This document shows positions 25,442 through 34,346 of a stretch of DNA of 64,000 nucleotides, one piece after another; position 1 is the first letter of the stretch; every line of letters begins with the position of its first letter. A model generated the notes under the pieces. It searched no databases and was not told the DNA's origin. It worked only from the letters and a program-made list of their open reading frames with translations. The translations under genes were made by a program, and so were the position numbers. Source of the stretch: Mesorhizobium sp. B2-1-1 (lineage in GTDB: Bacteria > Pseudomonadota > Alphaproteobacteria > Rhizobiales > Rhizobiaceae); contig NZ_CP083954.1 of assembly GCF_006442975.2 (NCBI RefSeq), positions 434,001 to 498,000 on the forward strand, written 5' to 3'.

Positions 25442-25487
25442 GGAATGCTCATTCCATATTGACTATGGATTGGAATTATTATTTCAT
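25442..25487 (+). promoter_or_regulatory. iolC promoter with two IolR-type palindromes
   Basis: Site 1 is GGAATG-CT-CATTCC (25442-25455), a perfect GGAA-N6-TTCC. Site 2 is TGGAAT-TATT-ATTTCA (25471-25486). Their centres are 30 bp apart, about three helical turns. A TTGACT (25459-25464), 17-bp spacer and TTTCAT (25482-25487) form the promoter, with site 2 covering the -10 region, as expected for a repressor. Confidence 0.75.
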
Positions 25488-25553
25488 ATTTTTCGGCGCC
25501 ACGCTGCCGCTCGCGCGTGTACCCCAACATAACAGGCCCGACGGGAGGTTCCA

Positions 25554-27488
25554 ATGAGCGAAGCCGTGGACGCGAAATACGCTGCGCTCGACGTCATCAC
25601 CATCGGCCGGGCTTCCGTCGACCTCTATGGCCAGCAGATCGGCTCGCGGCTGGAGGACATCACCTCCTTCGCCAAGTCGGTGGGCGGCTGCCCGGCCAAC
25701 ATCTCGGTCGGCACGGCGCGGCTCGGCCTGCGTTCGGCGCTGCTGACGCGGGTCGGCGACGAGCAGATGGGCCGCTTCATCCGTGAACAATTGAAGCGCG
25801 AAGGCGTCAACACCGACGGGCTGAAGACCGACAAGGAGCGATTGACCGCGCTGGTGCTGCTTTCGGTCGAGAGCGAAGGCGTTTCGCCGATGATCTTCTA
25901 CCGCTCCGACTGCGCCGACATGGCGCTGGCCGAGGAGGACATCGACGAGACGTTTATTTCCTCGGCTCGCGCGGTCGTCGTCACCGGCACGCATTTTTCC
26001 CGGCCCAACAGCGATGCCGCCCAGCGCAAGGCGATCCGCATCATGAAGGCCAAGGGCGGCAAGGTCGTGTTCGACATAGACTACCGGCCGAACCTCTGGG
26101 GCCTGGCCGGCCACGCCGAGGGTTTTGAGCGCTACGTCAAGTCCGACCGCGTCTCGGCGCAGTTGAAGACGGTGCTGCCCGATTGCGACCTCGTCGTGGG
26201 CACCGAGGAAGAGATCATGATCGCCTCGGGCGCCGACGACTGCCTGAGCGCCCTGAAGACGATCCGTTCGCTGTCCCCGGCCACCATCGTCTTGAAGCGC
26301 GGCGCCATGGGTTGCATCGTCTATGACGGGCCTATCAGCGACGATCTCGAGGACGGCGTGGTCGGCAAGGGTTTTCCGATCGAGATCTACAACGTGCTTG
26401 GCGCCGGCGATGCCTTCATGTCGGGCTTCCTGCGCGGCTGGCTGGGCGGCGAAAGCCTTGCCACGGCGGCGACCTGGGCCAATGCCTGCGGCGCCTTCGC
26501 CGTGTCGCGGCTGTTGTGCGCGCCGGAATATCCGACCTTCGAGGAATTGCAGTTCTTCCTCGAGCACGGCAGCAGGCATCTGGCCTTGCGCAAGGACGAG
26601 GCGATCAACCACATCCATTGGGCAACGACGCGCCGGCACGACATTCCCTCGCTGATGGCATTCGCCTGCGACCACCGGGTGCAGCTCGAGGACATGGCGG
26701 CCAAGACTGGCGCTGACGCGTCGCGCATCGAGGATTTCAAGGTGCTGACGGTGAAAGCGGCGGCCAAGGTCGCCGCCGGGCGCGACGGATACGGCATGTT
26801 GCTCGACGAGAGGCATGGCCGCGAGGCGATGTTCGAATTCGCCAGGCATTCCTTTGCCTGGCTCGGGCGGCCGGTGGAGCTGCCGGGCTCGCGGCCGCTG
26901 CGCTTCGAATTCTCGCAGGACATCGGTTCGCAGCTCACCGAATGGCCGGTCGACCACTGCATCAAATGCCTTTGCTTCTATCATCCCGACGATCCGCCGG
27001 GCTTGAAGGAGGAACAGCAGCAGAAATTGCGCGCACTGTTCGAGGCCGCGCGGAAAGTGGGCAGGGAGCTTCTCATCGAGATCATCGCCGGCAAGCACGG
27101 CAAGCTCGACGACACGACCATCCCGCGTGCGCTTGAGGAACTCTATGCGCTCGGCATCAAGCCGGATTGGTGGAAGCTCGAACCGCAGGCGTCTAGCGGC
27201 GCGTGGACGAAGATCGAGGCCGTGATCCTGAAAAACGATCCCTGGTGCCGCGGCGTCGTGCTGCTCGGCCTGGAAGCCCCGCAGGACGAGTTGGAGGCCG
27301 CCTTCGCAGCGACGGCCAAGGCGCCTATCGTCAAGGGTTTCGCGGTCGGCCGCACCATCTTCATCAATGCCGCCGAACAATGGCTTTCCGGGAAGATGTC
27401 GGACGACGAAGCGATTGCCGATATGGCATCGCGCTTCGAGCAACTGACCGAGGCATGGCTTGCCGCGCGCGGCCGTAAAGCAGCATAA
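25554..27488 (+). CDS. iolC: 5-dehydro-2-deoxygluconokinase IolC fused to DUF2090
   Basis: Phosphorylates 2-deoxy-5-keto-gluconate in inositol breakdown. Residues 1-330 form a PfkB-type kinase: GRASVDLYGQQIG near residue 20, GGCPANISVGTARLG near 44, and the catalytic anion-hole NVLGAGDAFMSGFLRG near 280. Residues from about 345 to 640 are a DUF2090 domain (MAFACDHRVQLEDM, GKHGKLDDTTIPRALEELY), a TIM-barrel class related to sugar-phosphate aldolases. The 644-residue fusion is usual in rhizobia. The aldolase (IolJ) step may reside in this domain, since no separate iolJ is seen. First gene of iolCDE(B). Confidence 0.94.
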   Translation: MSEAVDAKYAALDVITIGRASVDLYGQQIGSRLEDITSFAKSVGGCPANISVGTARLGLRSALLTRVGDEQMGRFIREQLKREGVNTDGLKTDKERLTALVLLSVESEGVSPMIFYRSDCADMALAEEDIDETFISSARAVVVTGTHFSRPNSDAAQRKAIRIMKAKGGKVVFDIDYRPNLWGLAGHAEGFERYVKSDRVSAQLKTVLPDCDLVVGTEEEIMIASGADDCLSALKTIRSLSPATIVLKRGAMGCIVYDGPISDDLEDGVVGKGFPIEIYNVLGAGDAFMSGFLRGWLGGESLATAATWANACGAFAVSRLLCAPEYPTFEELQFFLEHGSRHLALRKDEAINHIHWATTRRHDIPSLMAFACDHRVQLEDMAAKTGADASRIEDFKVLTVKAAAKVAAGRDGYGMLLDERHGREAMFEFARHSFAWLGRPVELPGSRPLRFEFSQDIGSQLTEWPVDHCIKCLCFYHPDDPPGLKEEQQQKLRALFEAARKVGRELLIEIIAGKHGKLDDTTIPRALEELYALGIKPDWWKLEPQASSGAWTKIEAVILKNDPWCRGVVLLGLEAPQDELEAAFAATAKAPIVKGFAVGRTIFINAAEQWLSGKMSDDEAIADMASRFEQLTEAWLAARGRKAA

Positions 27489-27522
27489 GAAGGCACGGGC
27501 ACAGGGACTGCGGAGGAAACCA

Positions 27523-29373
27523 ATGAGCAAGACAATCCGCCTGACGATGGCGCAGGCGCTGACCCGTTTCCTGAGCAAACAGATGACCGAGATCGACGGC
27601 GCAAAGGTACCGATCTTCGGCGGCGTCTGGGCCATCTTCGGCCACGGCAATGTTGCCGGCATCGGCGAGGCGCTCTACCAGGTGCGCGACAAACTGCCGA
27701 CCTTCCGCGCCCACAATGAACAGGCGATGGCGCATGCGGCGATCGCCTATGGCAAGGCCAATTTCCGCCGCCGCTTCATGGCCGCCACCTCATCGATCGG
27801 GCCCGGCGCGCTCAACATGGTGACGGCGGCGGCACTTGCGCATGTAAACAGGTTGCCTGTCCTGTTTCTGCCGGGTGACGTCTTCGCCAACCGCGTTCCC
27901 GATCCGGTGCTTCAGCAGGCCGAGGATTTTTCGGACGGCACGGCGACGGTCAATGACTGTTTTCGTCCGGTGTCGCGCTATTTCGACCGCATCACGCGGC
28001 CGGAGCAGATCATCCCGGCGCTCAACCGCGCCATGGCCGTGCTGACCGACCCGGCCGAATGCGGGCCGGTGACCTTGTCGCTCTGCCAGGACGTGCAGGC
28101 CGAGGCCTATGACTATCCCGAGAGCTTCTTTGCCGAACGGGTCTGGCGCCAGCGCCGGCCGCGCCCGGACCGGGCTGAATTGGCGGCTGCGGTTGCAGCG
28201 CTGAAGAGCGCAAGCAAGCCGCTGGTGATCGCCGGCGGCGGCGTGCTCTATTCTCGGGCCTCGGACGAACTGGCGAAATTCGTTGAAGGCGCCGGCATTC
28301 CGGTCTGCGAAACGCAGGGCGGCAAATCCTCGCTGCCGGACGATCATCCGCTCAACATGGCGGCGATCGGCGTCACCGGCACGTCGGCCGCCAACCGGCT
28401 GGCGGAAGAGGCCGATGTCGTGCTCGCCATCGGCACGCGCCTGCAGGATTTCACCACCGGCTCCTGGGCGCTGTTCAAGAATTCGGGCAAGACCATCATC
28501 GGCTTGAATGTGCAGCCTTTCGATGCCGGCAAGCATCGGGCATCGCCGCTGGTCGCCGACGCGGCCGAAGGCTTGGCCGAACTCGGTGCCGCGCTGAAGG
28601 GTTGGAAGGCGCCATCCGCCTGGACCGACAATGCGGCAGCCGGCAAGAAGGAATGGCAGGCCGAAGCCGCCAAGGTGACGGCGTCGACCAATGCCGCCTA
28701 CCCTTCCGACGCGCAGGTGATCGGCGCCGTGCAACGCGCCATGGGCTCCGGCGTGACGCTGCTCAACGCCGCCGGCGGGCTGCCGGGCGAATTGCACAAG
28801 CTTTGGCAGGCCGGCGCGCCCGGCTCCTACCACGCAGAATACGGCTTCTCGACCATGGGCTATGAGATTGCGGGCGGGCTCGGCACCAAGATGGCCAAGC
28901 CTGACGAAGAGGTCGTCGTCATGATCGGCGACGGCTCTTATCTGATGCTCAATTCCGAGATCGCCACCTCGGTGATGCTCGGCCTGAAGCTGACCATCGT
29001 GCTGCTCGACAACAGGGGTTTTGGCTGCATCAACCGGCTGCAGATGGCGACCGGCGGCGCCAACTTCAACAATCTCCTGAAGGACGCGCGCCACGAGGTG
29101 CTGCCCGACGTCGACTTTGCCGCGCACGCCGCGAGCATGGGGGCGATCGCCGAGAAGGTCTCGTCGATCGCAGGGCTGGAGACGGCGCTGGCTCAGGCGA
29201 AAGGCAACGACCGCACCACGGTGCTGGTCATCGACACCGATCCGCTGGTCTCCACCGATGCCGGCGGCCACTGGTGGGACGTGGCGGTGCCGGAAGTCTC
29301 CGAGCGCAGCCAAGTGAACGCGGCGCGCAAGGTCTATGACGAGAAGCGGCGGATGCAGAGCGTCGGCGATTGA
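27523..29373 (+). CDS. iolD: 3D-(3,5/4)-trihydroxycyclohexane-1,2-dione hydrolase IolD
   Basis: Thiamine-diphosphate enzyme that opens the inositol-derived ring to 5-deoxyglucuronate. The 616-residue protein shows the N-terminal activating Glu in FRAHNEQAMAHAA near residues 64-76, a central domain with LVIAGGGVLYSRA near 239, and the ThDP motif GDGSYLMLNSEIATSVMLGLKLTIVLLDN near 468-496. The ATG at 27523 follows CGGAGGA. It is 34 bp after iolC. Confidence 0.95.
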   Translation: MSKTIRLTMAQALTRFLSKQMTEIDGAKVPIFGGVWAIFGHGNVAGIGEALYQVRDKLPTFRAHNEQAMAHAAIAYGKANFRRRFMAATSSIGPGALNMVTAAALAHVNRLPVLFLPGDVFANRVPDPVLQQAEDFSDGTATVNDCFRPVSRYFDRITRPEQIIPALNRAMAVLTDPAECGPVTLSLCQDVQAEAYDYPESFFAERVWRQRRPRPDRAELAAAVAALKSASKPLVIAGGGVLYSRASDELAKFVEGAGIPVCETQGGKSSLPDDHPLNMAAIGVTGTSAANRLAEEADVVLAIGTRLQDFTTGSWALFKNSGKTIIGLNVQPFDAGKHRASPLVADAAEGLAELGAALKGWKAPSAWTDNAAAGKKEWQAEAAKVTASTNAAYPSDAQVIGAVQRAMGSGVTLLNAAGGLPGELHKLWQAGAPGSYHAEYGFSTMGYEIAGGLGTKMAKPDEEVVVMIGDGSYLMLNSEIATSVMLGLKLTIVLLDNRGFGCINRLQMATGGANFNNLLKDARHEVLPDVDFAAHAASMGAIAEKVSSIAGLETALAQAKGNDRTTVLVIDTDPLVSTDAGGHWWDVAVPEVSERSQVNAARKVYDEKRRMQSVGD

Positions 29374-29377
29374 TCTC

Positions 29378-29500
29378 GGCGCTGCCCACCCCCTACCTCT
29401 CCTTGTGGGGAGGTCGGACCGAAGGTCCGGGTGGGGTCTGGCGCCGCACCCCCACCCCGCTGCTTCGCAGCGACCCTCCCCACAAGGGGGAGGGTGAACA
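29378..29500 (+). repeat. Palindromic intergenic repeat between iolD and iolE
   Basis: Contains the stems ACCTCTCC/GGGGAGGT, GGACC/GGTCC and CCCTCCCC/GGGGGAGGG plus GCTGCTTCGCAGC. It is a REP-like block that pushes iolE about 140 bp from iolD and supplies part of its upstream region. Confidence 0.6.
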
Positions 29501-29517
29501 AGAACCGGAGTGACGAC

Positions 29518-30435
29518 TTGAAAGCCAAACTGGGCATGTCCCCCATCGCGTGGTGGAACGACGATCTTGCGGAACTCAGCGACGACGTGTCGTTGGAGGA
29601 GTGCCTACGCCAGTCGCGTTCGGCCGGCTTCACCGGCATGGAGATGGGACGGCGCTTTCCCAAGGACCCCAAGGTGATGCTGCCGATCCTGAAGGCGGCT
29701 GACGTCACACTGTGCGGCGGCTGGTTCTCGGGCACGCTGGTCGACGAGGAGATGAGCAAGAACAAGGATCGCATCCAGCCGATGATCGACCTGTTCAAGG
29801 CGGTCAACGCGCCTTGCATCGTCTATGGCGAGGTTGGCCGTTCGATCCAGGGCGACCGCTCGAAGCCGCTCGCCACCAAGCCGAAACTCTCGAGCGACGA
29901 GATGAAGGCCTATGCCAGGCGCCTGACCGAATTCGGCGAATGGTGCGCCGAGCAAGGCATGCCGCTTTCCTATCATCACCATATGGCGGCGGTGGTCGAG
30001 ACCGAGGCGGAGCTCGACGCCTTCATGCGCCATTCCGGAGCGGGCATTCCGCTGCTGCTTGACGCTGGACATCTGGCCTTTGCCGGCGGCGATGTGCTGC
30101 GCGCCATCGACAATCACCACAAGCGCATCAGCCATGTGCATGTGAAGGATGTACGCATGGGCGTGATCGAGAAGCTCGACCGCACGAGGCAGTCCTTCCT
30201 CGATGCGGTGGCTCTCGGCGCCTTCACCGTGCCGGGCGACGGCTCGCTGGATTTCGGCGCCATCGTGCAGCGTTTCGCCGACCACGGCTATGAAGGCTGG
30301 TTCGTGGTCGAGGCCGAACAGGACCCGAAGAAGAACCCGCCGCTCAAGATGGCGCAGGTGGGCCACAAGGAGTTGATGCGGGTGATGACGGCGGCCGGCT
30401 ACACGGTCGAGACCCAGGGCTTCCCCGATGTCTGA
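29518..30435 (+). CDS. iolE: 2-keto-myo-inositol dehydratase IolE
   Basis: Dehydrates 2-keto-myo-inositol to the cyclohexane-dione used by IolD. The 305-residue xylose-isomerase-like TIM barrel begins LKAKLGMSPIAWWNDDL (TTG start, 7 nt after CCGGAG). It contains the metal-site segments SYHHHMAAVVET near 155-166, LLLDAGHLAFAGGD near 181-194 and ISHVHVKDVR near 205-214. An in-frame GTG at 29494 is the alternative start but lies in the intergenic repeat. Length matches other IolE proteins. Confidence 0.93.
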   Translation: MKAKLGMSPIAWWNDDLAELSDDVSLEECLRQSRSAGFTGMEMGRRFPKDPKVMLPILKAADVTLCGGWFSGTLVDEEMSKNKDRIQPMIDLFKAVNAPCIVYGEVGRSIQGDRSKPLATKPKLSSDEMKAYARRLTEFGEWCAEQGMPLSYHHHMAAVVETEAELDAFMRHSGAGIPLLLDAGHLAFAGGDVLRAIDNHHKRISHVHVKDVRMGVIEKLDRTRQSFLDAVALGAFTVPGDGSLDFGAIVQRFADHGYEGWFVVEAEQDPKKNPPLKMAQVGHKELMRVMTAAGYTVETQGFPDV

Positions 30436-30475
30436 TCGGGTTCTCGCCAGGCCGGGCTTGCTGTAGGTTGCCGCG

Positions 30476-30694
30476 ATGAAAGATTCCGAGCACCCCTTCT
30501 TCCGGCCCCTATGGCGGCGTGTCGCCGTCGTCGCGGTCTGCGTCATCTGGTCGATCATCGAATTCGCGAGCGGCACGCCGTTCTGGGGCGTGATCGCGCT
30601 GGGCTTCGCCGGCTATGGCGTCTGGCAGTTTTTTTATCTCTACAAGCCGGCCGACGAGAACAAGGCGCCCGCCGAAGTCGAACCGAAGGAGTAA
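30476..30694 (+). CDS. Small DUF3329-type membrane protein
   Basis: A 72-residue protein that begins MKDSEHPFFRPLWRRVAVV and has two hydrophobic segments, near residues 15-32 and 36-53, then a charged tail. It resembles DUF3329 proteins that occur singly in rhizobia. It sits between iolE and iolB, 4 bp from iolB, so it is cotranscribed with inositol genes. The function is unknown. Confidence 0.8.
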   Translation: MKDSEHPFFRPLWRRVAVVAVCVIWSIIEFASGTPFWGVIALGFAGYGVWQFFYLYKPADENKAPAEVEPKE

Positions 30695-30698
30695 CCGG

Positions 30699-31511
30699 AT
30701 GTCGAAGCTGCTGGTCAAAGCCGACAAGGGCCATGGCCGTGTCGCGCATGTCACGCCGCAAAGCGCCGGATGGACCTATGTCGGGTTCGACCTGCACCGG
30801 CTGGAACCGGGCGAAACGGCTTCGGGAACAACGGACGATCGCGAAGTCTGCCTGGTGTTCGTCACCGGCAAGGGCACGGTCACGGCCGGCGGCAAGGATC
30901 TCGGCCTGCTTGGCCAGCGCATGTCGCCCTTCGAAGGCAAACCATGGTCGGTCTATGTGCCGCAGGGATCGGACTGGTCGGTGACGGCTGATAGCGGACT
31001 GGAACTGGCGGTCTGCTCGGCGCCGGGATTGAGCGGCGGCCTGCCGGTTCGCGTCATCGGGCCTGACGACCTCGGCCAGGAGGTGCGCGGCAAGGGCACC
31101 AATACGCGCTACGTCACCAACATCCTGCCCGAGGGCAAGCCGGCCGATTCGCTGCTGGTGGTCGAGGTCATCACGCCCGGCGGCCATACGTCGAGCTATC
31201 CGCCGCACAAGCACGACCAGGACAATCTGCCTAACGAATCCTATCTCGAGGAAACCTATTATCACCGCCTCAACCCGCCGCAGGGCTTTGCTTTCCAGCG
31301 GGTCTATACCGACGCCGACAAGGACGGCTCCCGCGCGCTGGACGAGGCGATGGCGATCGAGGACGGCGACGTCGTGCTGGTGCCCAAGGGCTATCACCCC
31401 TGCGCGGCTTGCCATGGCTACGACCTCTACTATCTCAACGTCATGGCCGGCCCGAAGCGGACGTGGAAATTCCACAATGCGCCCGAGCACGAATGGCTGA
31501 TGAAGGCCTGA
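30699..31511 (+). CDS. iolB: 5-deoxy-glucuronate isomerase IolB
   Basis: Converts 5-deoxyglucuronate to 2-deoxy-5-keto-gluconate. The 270-residue bicupin shows GWTYVGFDLHRLEPGE near residues 24-39 and the metal-site segments TPGGHTSSYPPHKHD near 161-175, ESYLEETYYHRLNPPQGF near 180-197, and KGYHPCAACHGYDLYYLNVMAG near 228-249. The ATG at 30699 has AAGGAG at good spacing. Last gene of the iol operon. Confidence 0.95.
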   Translation: MSKLLVKADKGHGRVAHVTPQSAGWTYVGFDLHRLEPGETASGTTDDREVCLVFVTGKGTVTAGGKDLGLLGQRMSPFEGKPWSVYVPQGSDWSVTADSGLELAVCSAPGLSGGLPVRVIGPDDLGQEVRGKGTNTRYVTNILPEGKPADSLLVVEVITPGGHTSSYPPHKHDQDNLPNESYLEETYYHRLNPPQGFAFQRVYTDADKDGSRALDEAMAIEDGDVVLVPKGYHPCAACHGYDLYYLNVMAGPKRTWKFHNAPEHEWLMKA

Positions 31512-31662
31512 CCGTTGCGCGTTCACGGCTGAACCTGTTGGTCCAGATCAGAAAAATCGTCGGCTAAGGACCGGCGGGGTCGATTTGCCTTCGAAAACCC
31601 TTCAAAGCTTCGTCAATCCGTCATGGAAATCACCTATGGCAACGGGCTGACGAGGATTTTCG

Positions 31663-32370
31663 ATGCGCTACGCCATCTACTTCACCCCCCAACAGGACGA
31701 AAAATTGGCGCGGATCGCCGCCAACTGGCTGGGCCGTGACCCGTTCGGCGCCGCGACGCGACCGGTGGAGGCGGTGGGCGATTTGTCGGCGGCGGAAGTC
31801 GCCTTCCACACCGCATCGGCACGGCGCTATGGTTTTCACGCAACGCTGAAAGCCCCTTTCCGGTTAGCGGCCAACGAAACCGAAGCCTCGTTGCGCGCAG
31901 CGCTCGACGCCTTTGCCGAGGCGACGCCCGTTGTGATGATCCCGCGTCTCGTCGTCAGCCAGATCGACGGTTTCTTCGCACTGGTGCCGGAGGCGCCATT
32001 GCCTCCGCTCAATCGCTTCGCCGATGACGTGGTGCGCGATTTCGACCGCTTTCGCGCGCCGTTGACGGAGGCCGAGATCGAGCGGCGCAGCCCGGACTCG
32101 CTGAAGCCGGGCGAATTCCGCAATCTCTGCCAATGGGGCTATCCTTACGTCTTCGAGAGCTTCCGCTTTCACATGACGCTGTCCGGCAGGGCCGGGCCAC
32201 AGGAAAGCCTTCGTCTTCGCCTGGCAATCGAGGGCCTGTTCGCCGAGGTGCTGCGCCAGCCGGTTCCGGTGGACGCGCTGACGTTGTTCATCGAGCCCGA
32301 ACCCGGCGCCCCGTTCATGGTGCTTTCCCAGCACGCGCTCGGGCGCCGTCCGGCCAGAAAAACCGCCTGA
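31663..32370 (+). CDS. DUF1045 / 2H-phosphoesterase-like protein of phosphonate operons
   Basis: The 235-residue protein begins MRYAIYFTPQQDEKLARIAANWLGRD. It carries two H-x-T motifs, HATLKAPF near residue 54 and HMTLSGR near 170, the signature of 2H phosphoesterases, with the conserved SDSLKPGEFRN-like PDSLKPGEFRNLCQWGYPYVF segment. The family recurs beside phnM and phnN and is likely an auxiliary phosphodiesterase acting on cyclic ribose phosphates. That activity is inferred. phnM follows by 44 bp. Confidence 0.85.
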   Translation: MRYAIYFTPQQDEKLARIAANWLGRDPFGAATRPVEAVGDLSAAEVAFHTASARRYGFHATLKAPFRLAANETEASLRAALDAFAEATPVVMIPRLVVSQIDGFFALVPEAPLPPLNRFADDVVRDFDRFRAPLTEAEIERRSPDSLKPGEFRNLCQWGYPYVFESFRFHMTLSGRAGPQESLRLRLAIEGLFAEVLRQPVPVDALTLFIEPEPGAPFMVLSQHALGRRPARKTA

Positions 32371-32414
32371 AGCAACAAGCCGTAAAGGCGAGAAAAAACC
32401 AAGGACTGCCTGAA

Positions 32415-33554
32415 ATGACCGCCGAGACCATTCTGAGCAACGCCCGCATCGTTCTTGCCGACGAGATCATCGAGGGCTCGCTCGTGATGCGTGACGGTCT
32501 GATCGCCGACATATCCTCCGGCGCCGTGCGAGCCGGCGAGGACATGGCTGGCGACTTCATCATTCCGGGGCTGGTCGAGCTTCACACCGATCATCTCGAA
32601 GGCCATTATGCGCCGCGGCCGAAGGTGCGGTGGAACCCGATCGCCGCCGTGCTCGCCCATGACGCGCAAGTGGCGACCGCCGGCATTACCACCGTGCTCG
32701 ACGCCTTGCGTGTCGGCATGGACGAGGATGCCGATCTCAACGCCACCGATATCCGCAAGCTCGCCGACGCGATCGAGGACAGCGTGCGGATGGATCGATT
32801 GCGGGCCGACCATTTCATCCATCTGCGCTGCGAGGTCTCGGCGCCGGATTGCCTCAGGGCCTTCGCCAATTTCGAGACCGACGAACGGGTGAAGCTCGCC
32901 TCGCTGATGGACCATGCGCCGGGCCAGCGCCAGTTCGTCAACCTCGAAACCTATGCCTACTACTATCAACGCAAGCTGAAGCTGACCGATCGCGATTTCC
33001 AGAAATTCTGCGAGAAGCGGATGGGCGAATCGGCACGGAATTCGGCCCCGAACCGCGTCTTCATCGCCGCCGCCTGCCACGAGCGCGGCATCGTGCTTGC
33101 GAGCCATGACGATGCGACGACGGGCCATGTCGACGAAGCCATCGAGCAAGGCGTGCGCGTTGCCGAATTCCCAACCACCGAGGAAGCCGCCAGGGCTTCG
33201 AAGGATGCAGGGCTCGGCGTGCTGATGGGCGCGCCCAATGTCATGCGGGGCGCCTCGCATTCGGGCAACGTCTCGGCGCGCACGCTGGCCAGCGACGGCC
33301 TGCTCGACATATTGTCGTCCGACTACATCCCCTTCAGCCTGATCCAGTCCGCCTTCTTTCTCGGCGACGTCGTCGATAGCATTTCCCTGCCGCAGGCGGT
33401 GGCAATGGTGTCCAAGAACCCGGCCGAGGCCGTCGGTCTTTCCGATCGCGGCGTCATCGAAGAGGGCCGCCGGGCCGACCTGGTGCGCGTGCGCCTCGAC
33501 GACCACGTTCCGGTGGTGCGCACGGTCTGGCGGCAGGGGCGGCGGGTCGCGTGA
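32415..33554 (+). CDS. phnM: Alpha-D-ribose 1-methylphosphonate 5-triphosphate diphosphatase PhnM
   Basis: Amidohydrolase-fold enzyme that removes pyrophosphate from ribose-1-alkylphosphonate triphosphate before C-P bond cleavage. The 379 residues contain VELHTDHLEGHYAPRP near 54-69 (metal-binding histidines), HLRCEVSAP near 139, SHDDATTGHVDEA near 233-245, GAPNVMRGASHSGNVSA near 273-289 and SSDYIPFSL near 302. The catalytic C-P lyase core genes (phnGHIJ) are not in this window. phnN overlaps its stop. Confidence 0.95.
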   Translation: MTAETILSNARIVLADEIIEGSLVMRDGLIADISSGAVRAGEDMAGDFIIPGLVELHTDHLEGHYAPRPKVRWNPIAAVLAHDAQVATAGITTVLDALRVGMDEDADLNATDIRKLADAIEDSVRMDRLRADHFIHLRCEVSAPDCLRAFANFETDERVKLASLMDHAPGQRQFVNLETYAYYYQRKLKLTDRDFQKFCEKRMGESARNSAPNRVFIAAACHERGIVLASHDDATTGHVDEAIEQGVRVAEFPTTEEAARASKDAGLGVLMGAPNVMRGASHSGNVSARTLASDGLLDILSSDYIPFSLIQSAFFLGDVVDSISLPQAVAMVSKNPAEAVGLSDRGVIEEGRRADLVRVRLDDHVPVVRTVWRQGRRVA

Positions 33555-34183
33555 TGGCTTCGGCATTGATCGAGCGTGAACTGTCGGCCGAGGCGTTTCC
33601 GATACGCGACGGCGTCTTCGTTGCCGTGGTGGGCCCGAGCGGCGCCGGCAAGGATACGATCATCGGCCATGCCAAGGCGCTTTTCGCCGACGAGCCGCGG
33701 CTGGAGTTCGTGCGCCGCGTCATCACCAGACCGAGCGACACGGCAAGCGAGGATCACGACACGCTGGCGGATGCCGCCTTCATCGAAGCCGAAGCCGACG
33801 GCGCCTTCGCCGTCTCCTGGGAGGCGCACGGCCTGCGCTACGGCCTGCCGGCCGAGGTCGATTGGGCAGTGGCCAACGGCCATGTCGCTGTCGCCAACGT
33901 ATCGCGCGCGATCATCCCTGCCTTGCGAAAGCGCTATGCCAATCTGGTCATCGTCGAGATCACCGCTTCGCCCGATGTGCTGGCCGGGCGGCTGGCGATG
34001 CGTGGCCGCGAGTCGCGCGGGGAGGTTCTGGCACGCCTGGCGCGCAGCGCCCCTGTGACGCTCTCCGGACCCGGCGTCACCTCGATCGACAATAGCGGTT
34101 CGCGCGAAGCGGCAGGCGAGCGCTTTGCCGAGGTGCTGCGCAAGGCGATGGCGTTCTCCGACATGTCGGGGCTGATCGACTAA
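33554..34183 (+). CDS. phnN: Ribose 1,5-bisphosphokinase PhnN
   Basis: Phosphorylates ribose 1,5-bisphosphate to PRPP at the end of phosphonate breakdown. The 209-residue P-loop kinase has Walker A GPSGAGKDTI near residues 28-37, RRVITRPSD (lid-like basic segment) near 55-63, and SWEAHGLRYGLP near 91-102, as in the guanylate-kinase-like PhnN family. Its ATG overlaps the phnM stop by one base. An in-frame GTG one codon earlier is possible. Confidence 0.93.
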   Translation: MASALIERELSAEAFPIRDGVFVAVVGPSGAGKDTIIGHAKALFADEPRLEFVRRVITRPSDTASEDHDTLADAAFIEAEADGAFAVSWEAHGLRYGLPAEVDWAVANGHVAVANVSRAIIPALRKRYANLVIVEITASPDVLAGRLAMRGRESRGEVLARLARSAPVTLSGPGVTSIDNSGSREAAGERFAEVLRKAMAFSDMSGLID

Positions 34184-34346
34184 AGGTGTTGATGGTCAGG
34201 TGGCGCTCGCCTGACCTGAACATCGAAACACCTTCCTTTTATGCCGCGTGCCGGTCGTGATCGGCACGACGCGTGCTGGCCGACGGCGTTGCCGAAGGTT
34301 GTGTCGGCGCGTCCAGAACCGCGACGTGATGGCGGTACACCATTTC

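Noticed and set aside
25479..27662. Very long open frame (727 codons) on the minus strand opposite iolC
   Set aside because: It is the mirror frame of a recognised, full-length kinase in GC-rich DNA. Its product is Gln/Arg/His-rich with no domain. Similar mirror frames opposite phnM, the sugar ATPase, the amine oxidase and UreC were rejected for the same reason.
31605..31625. Pho box before DUF1045/phnM
   Set aside because: GTCAATCCGTCA has two GTCA units, but the period is 8 bp rather than the 11 bp of PhoB sites.
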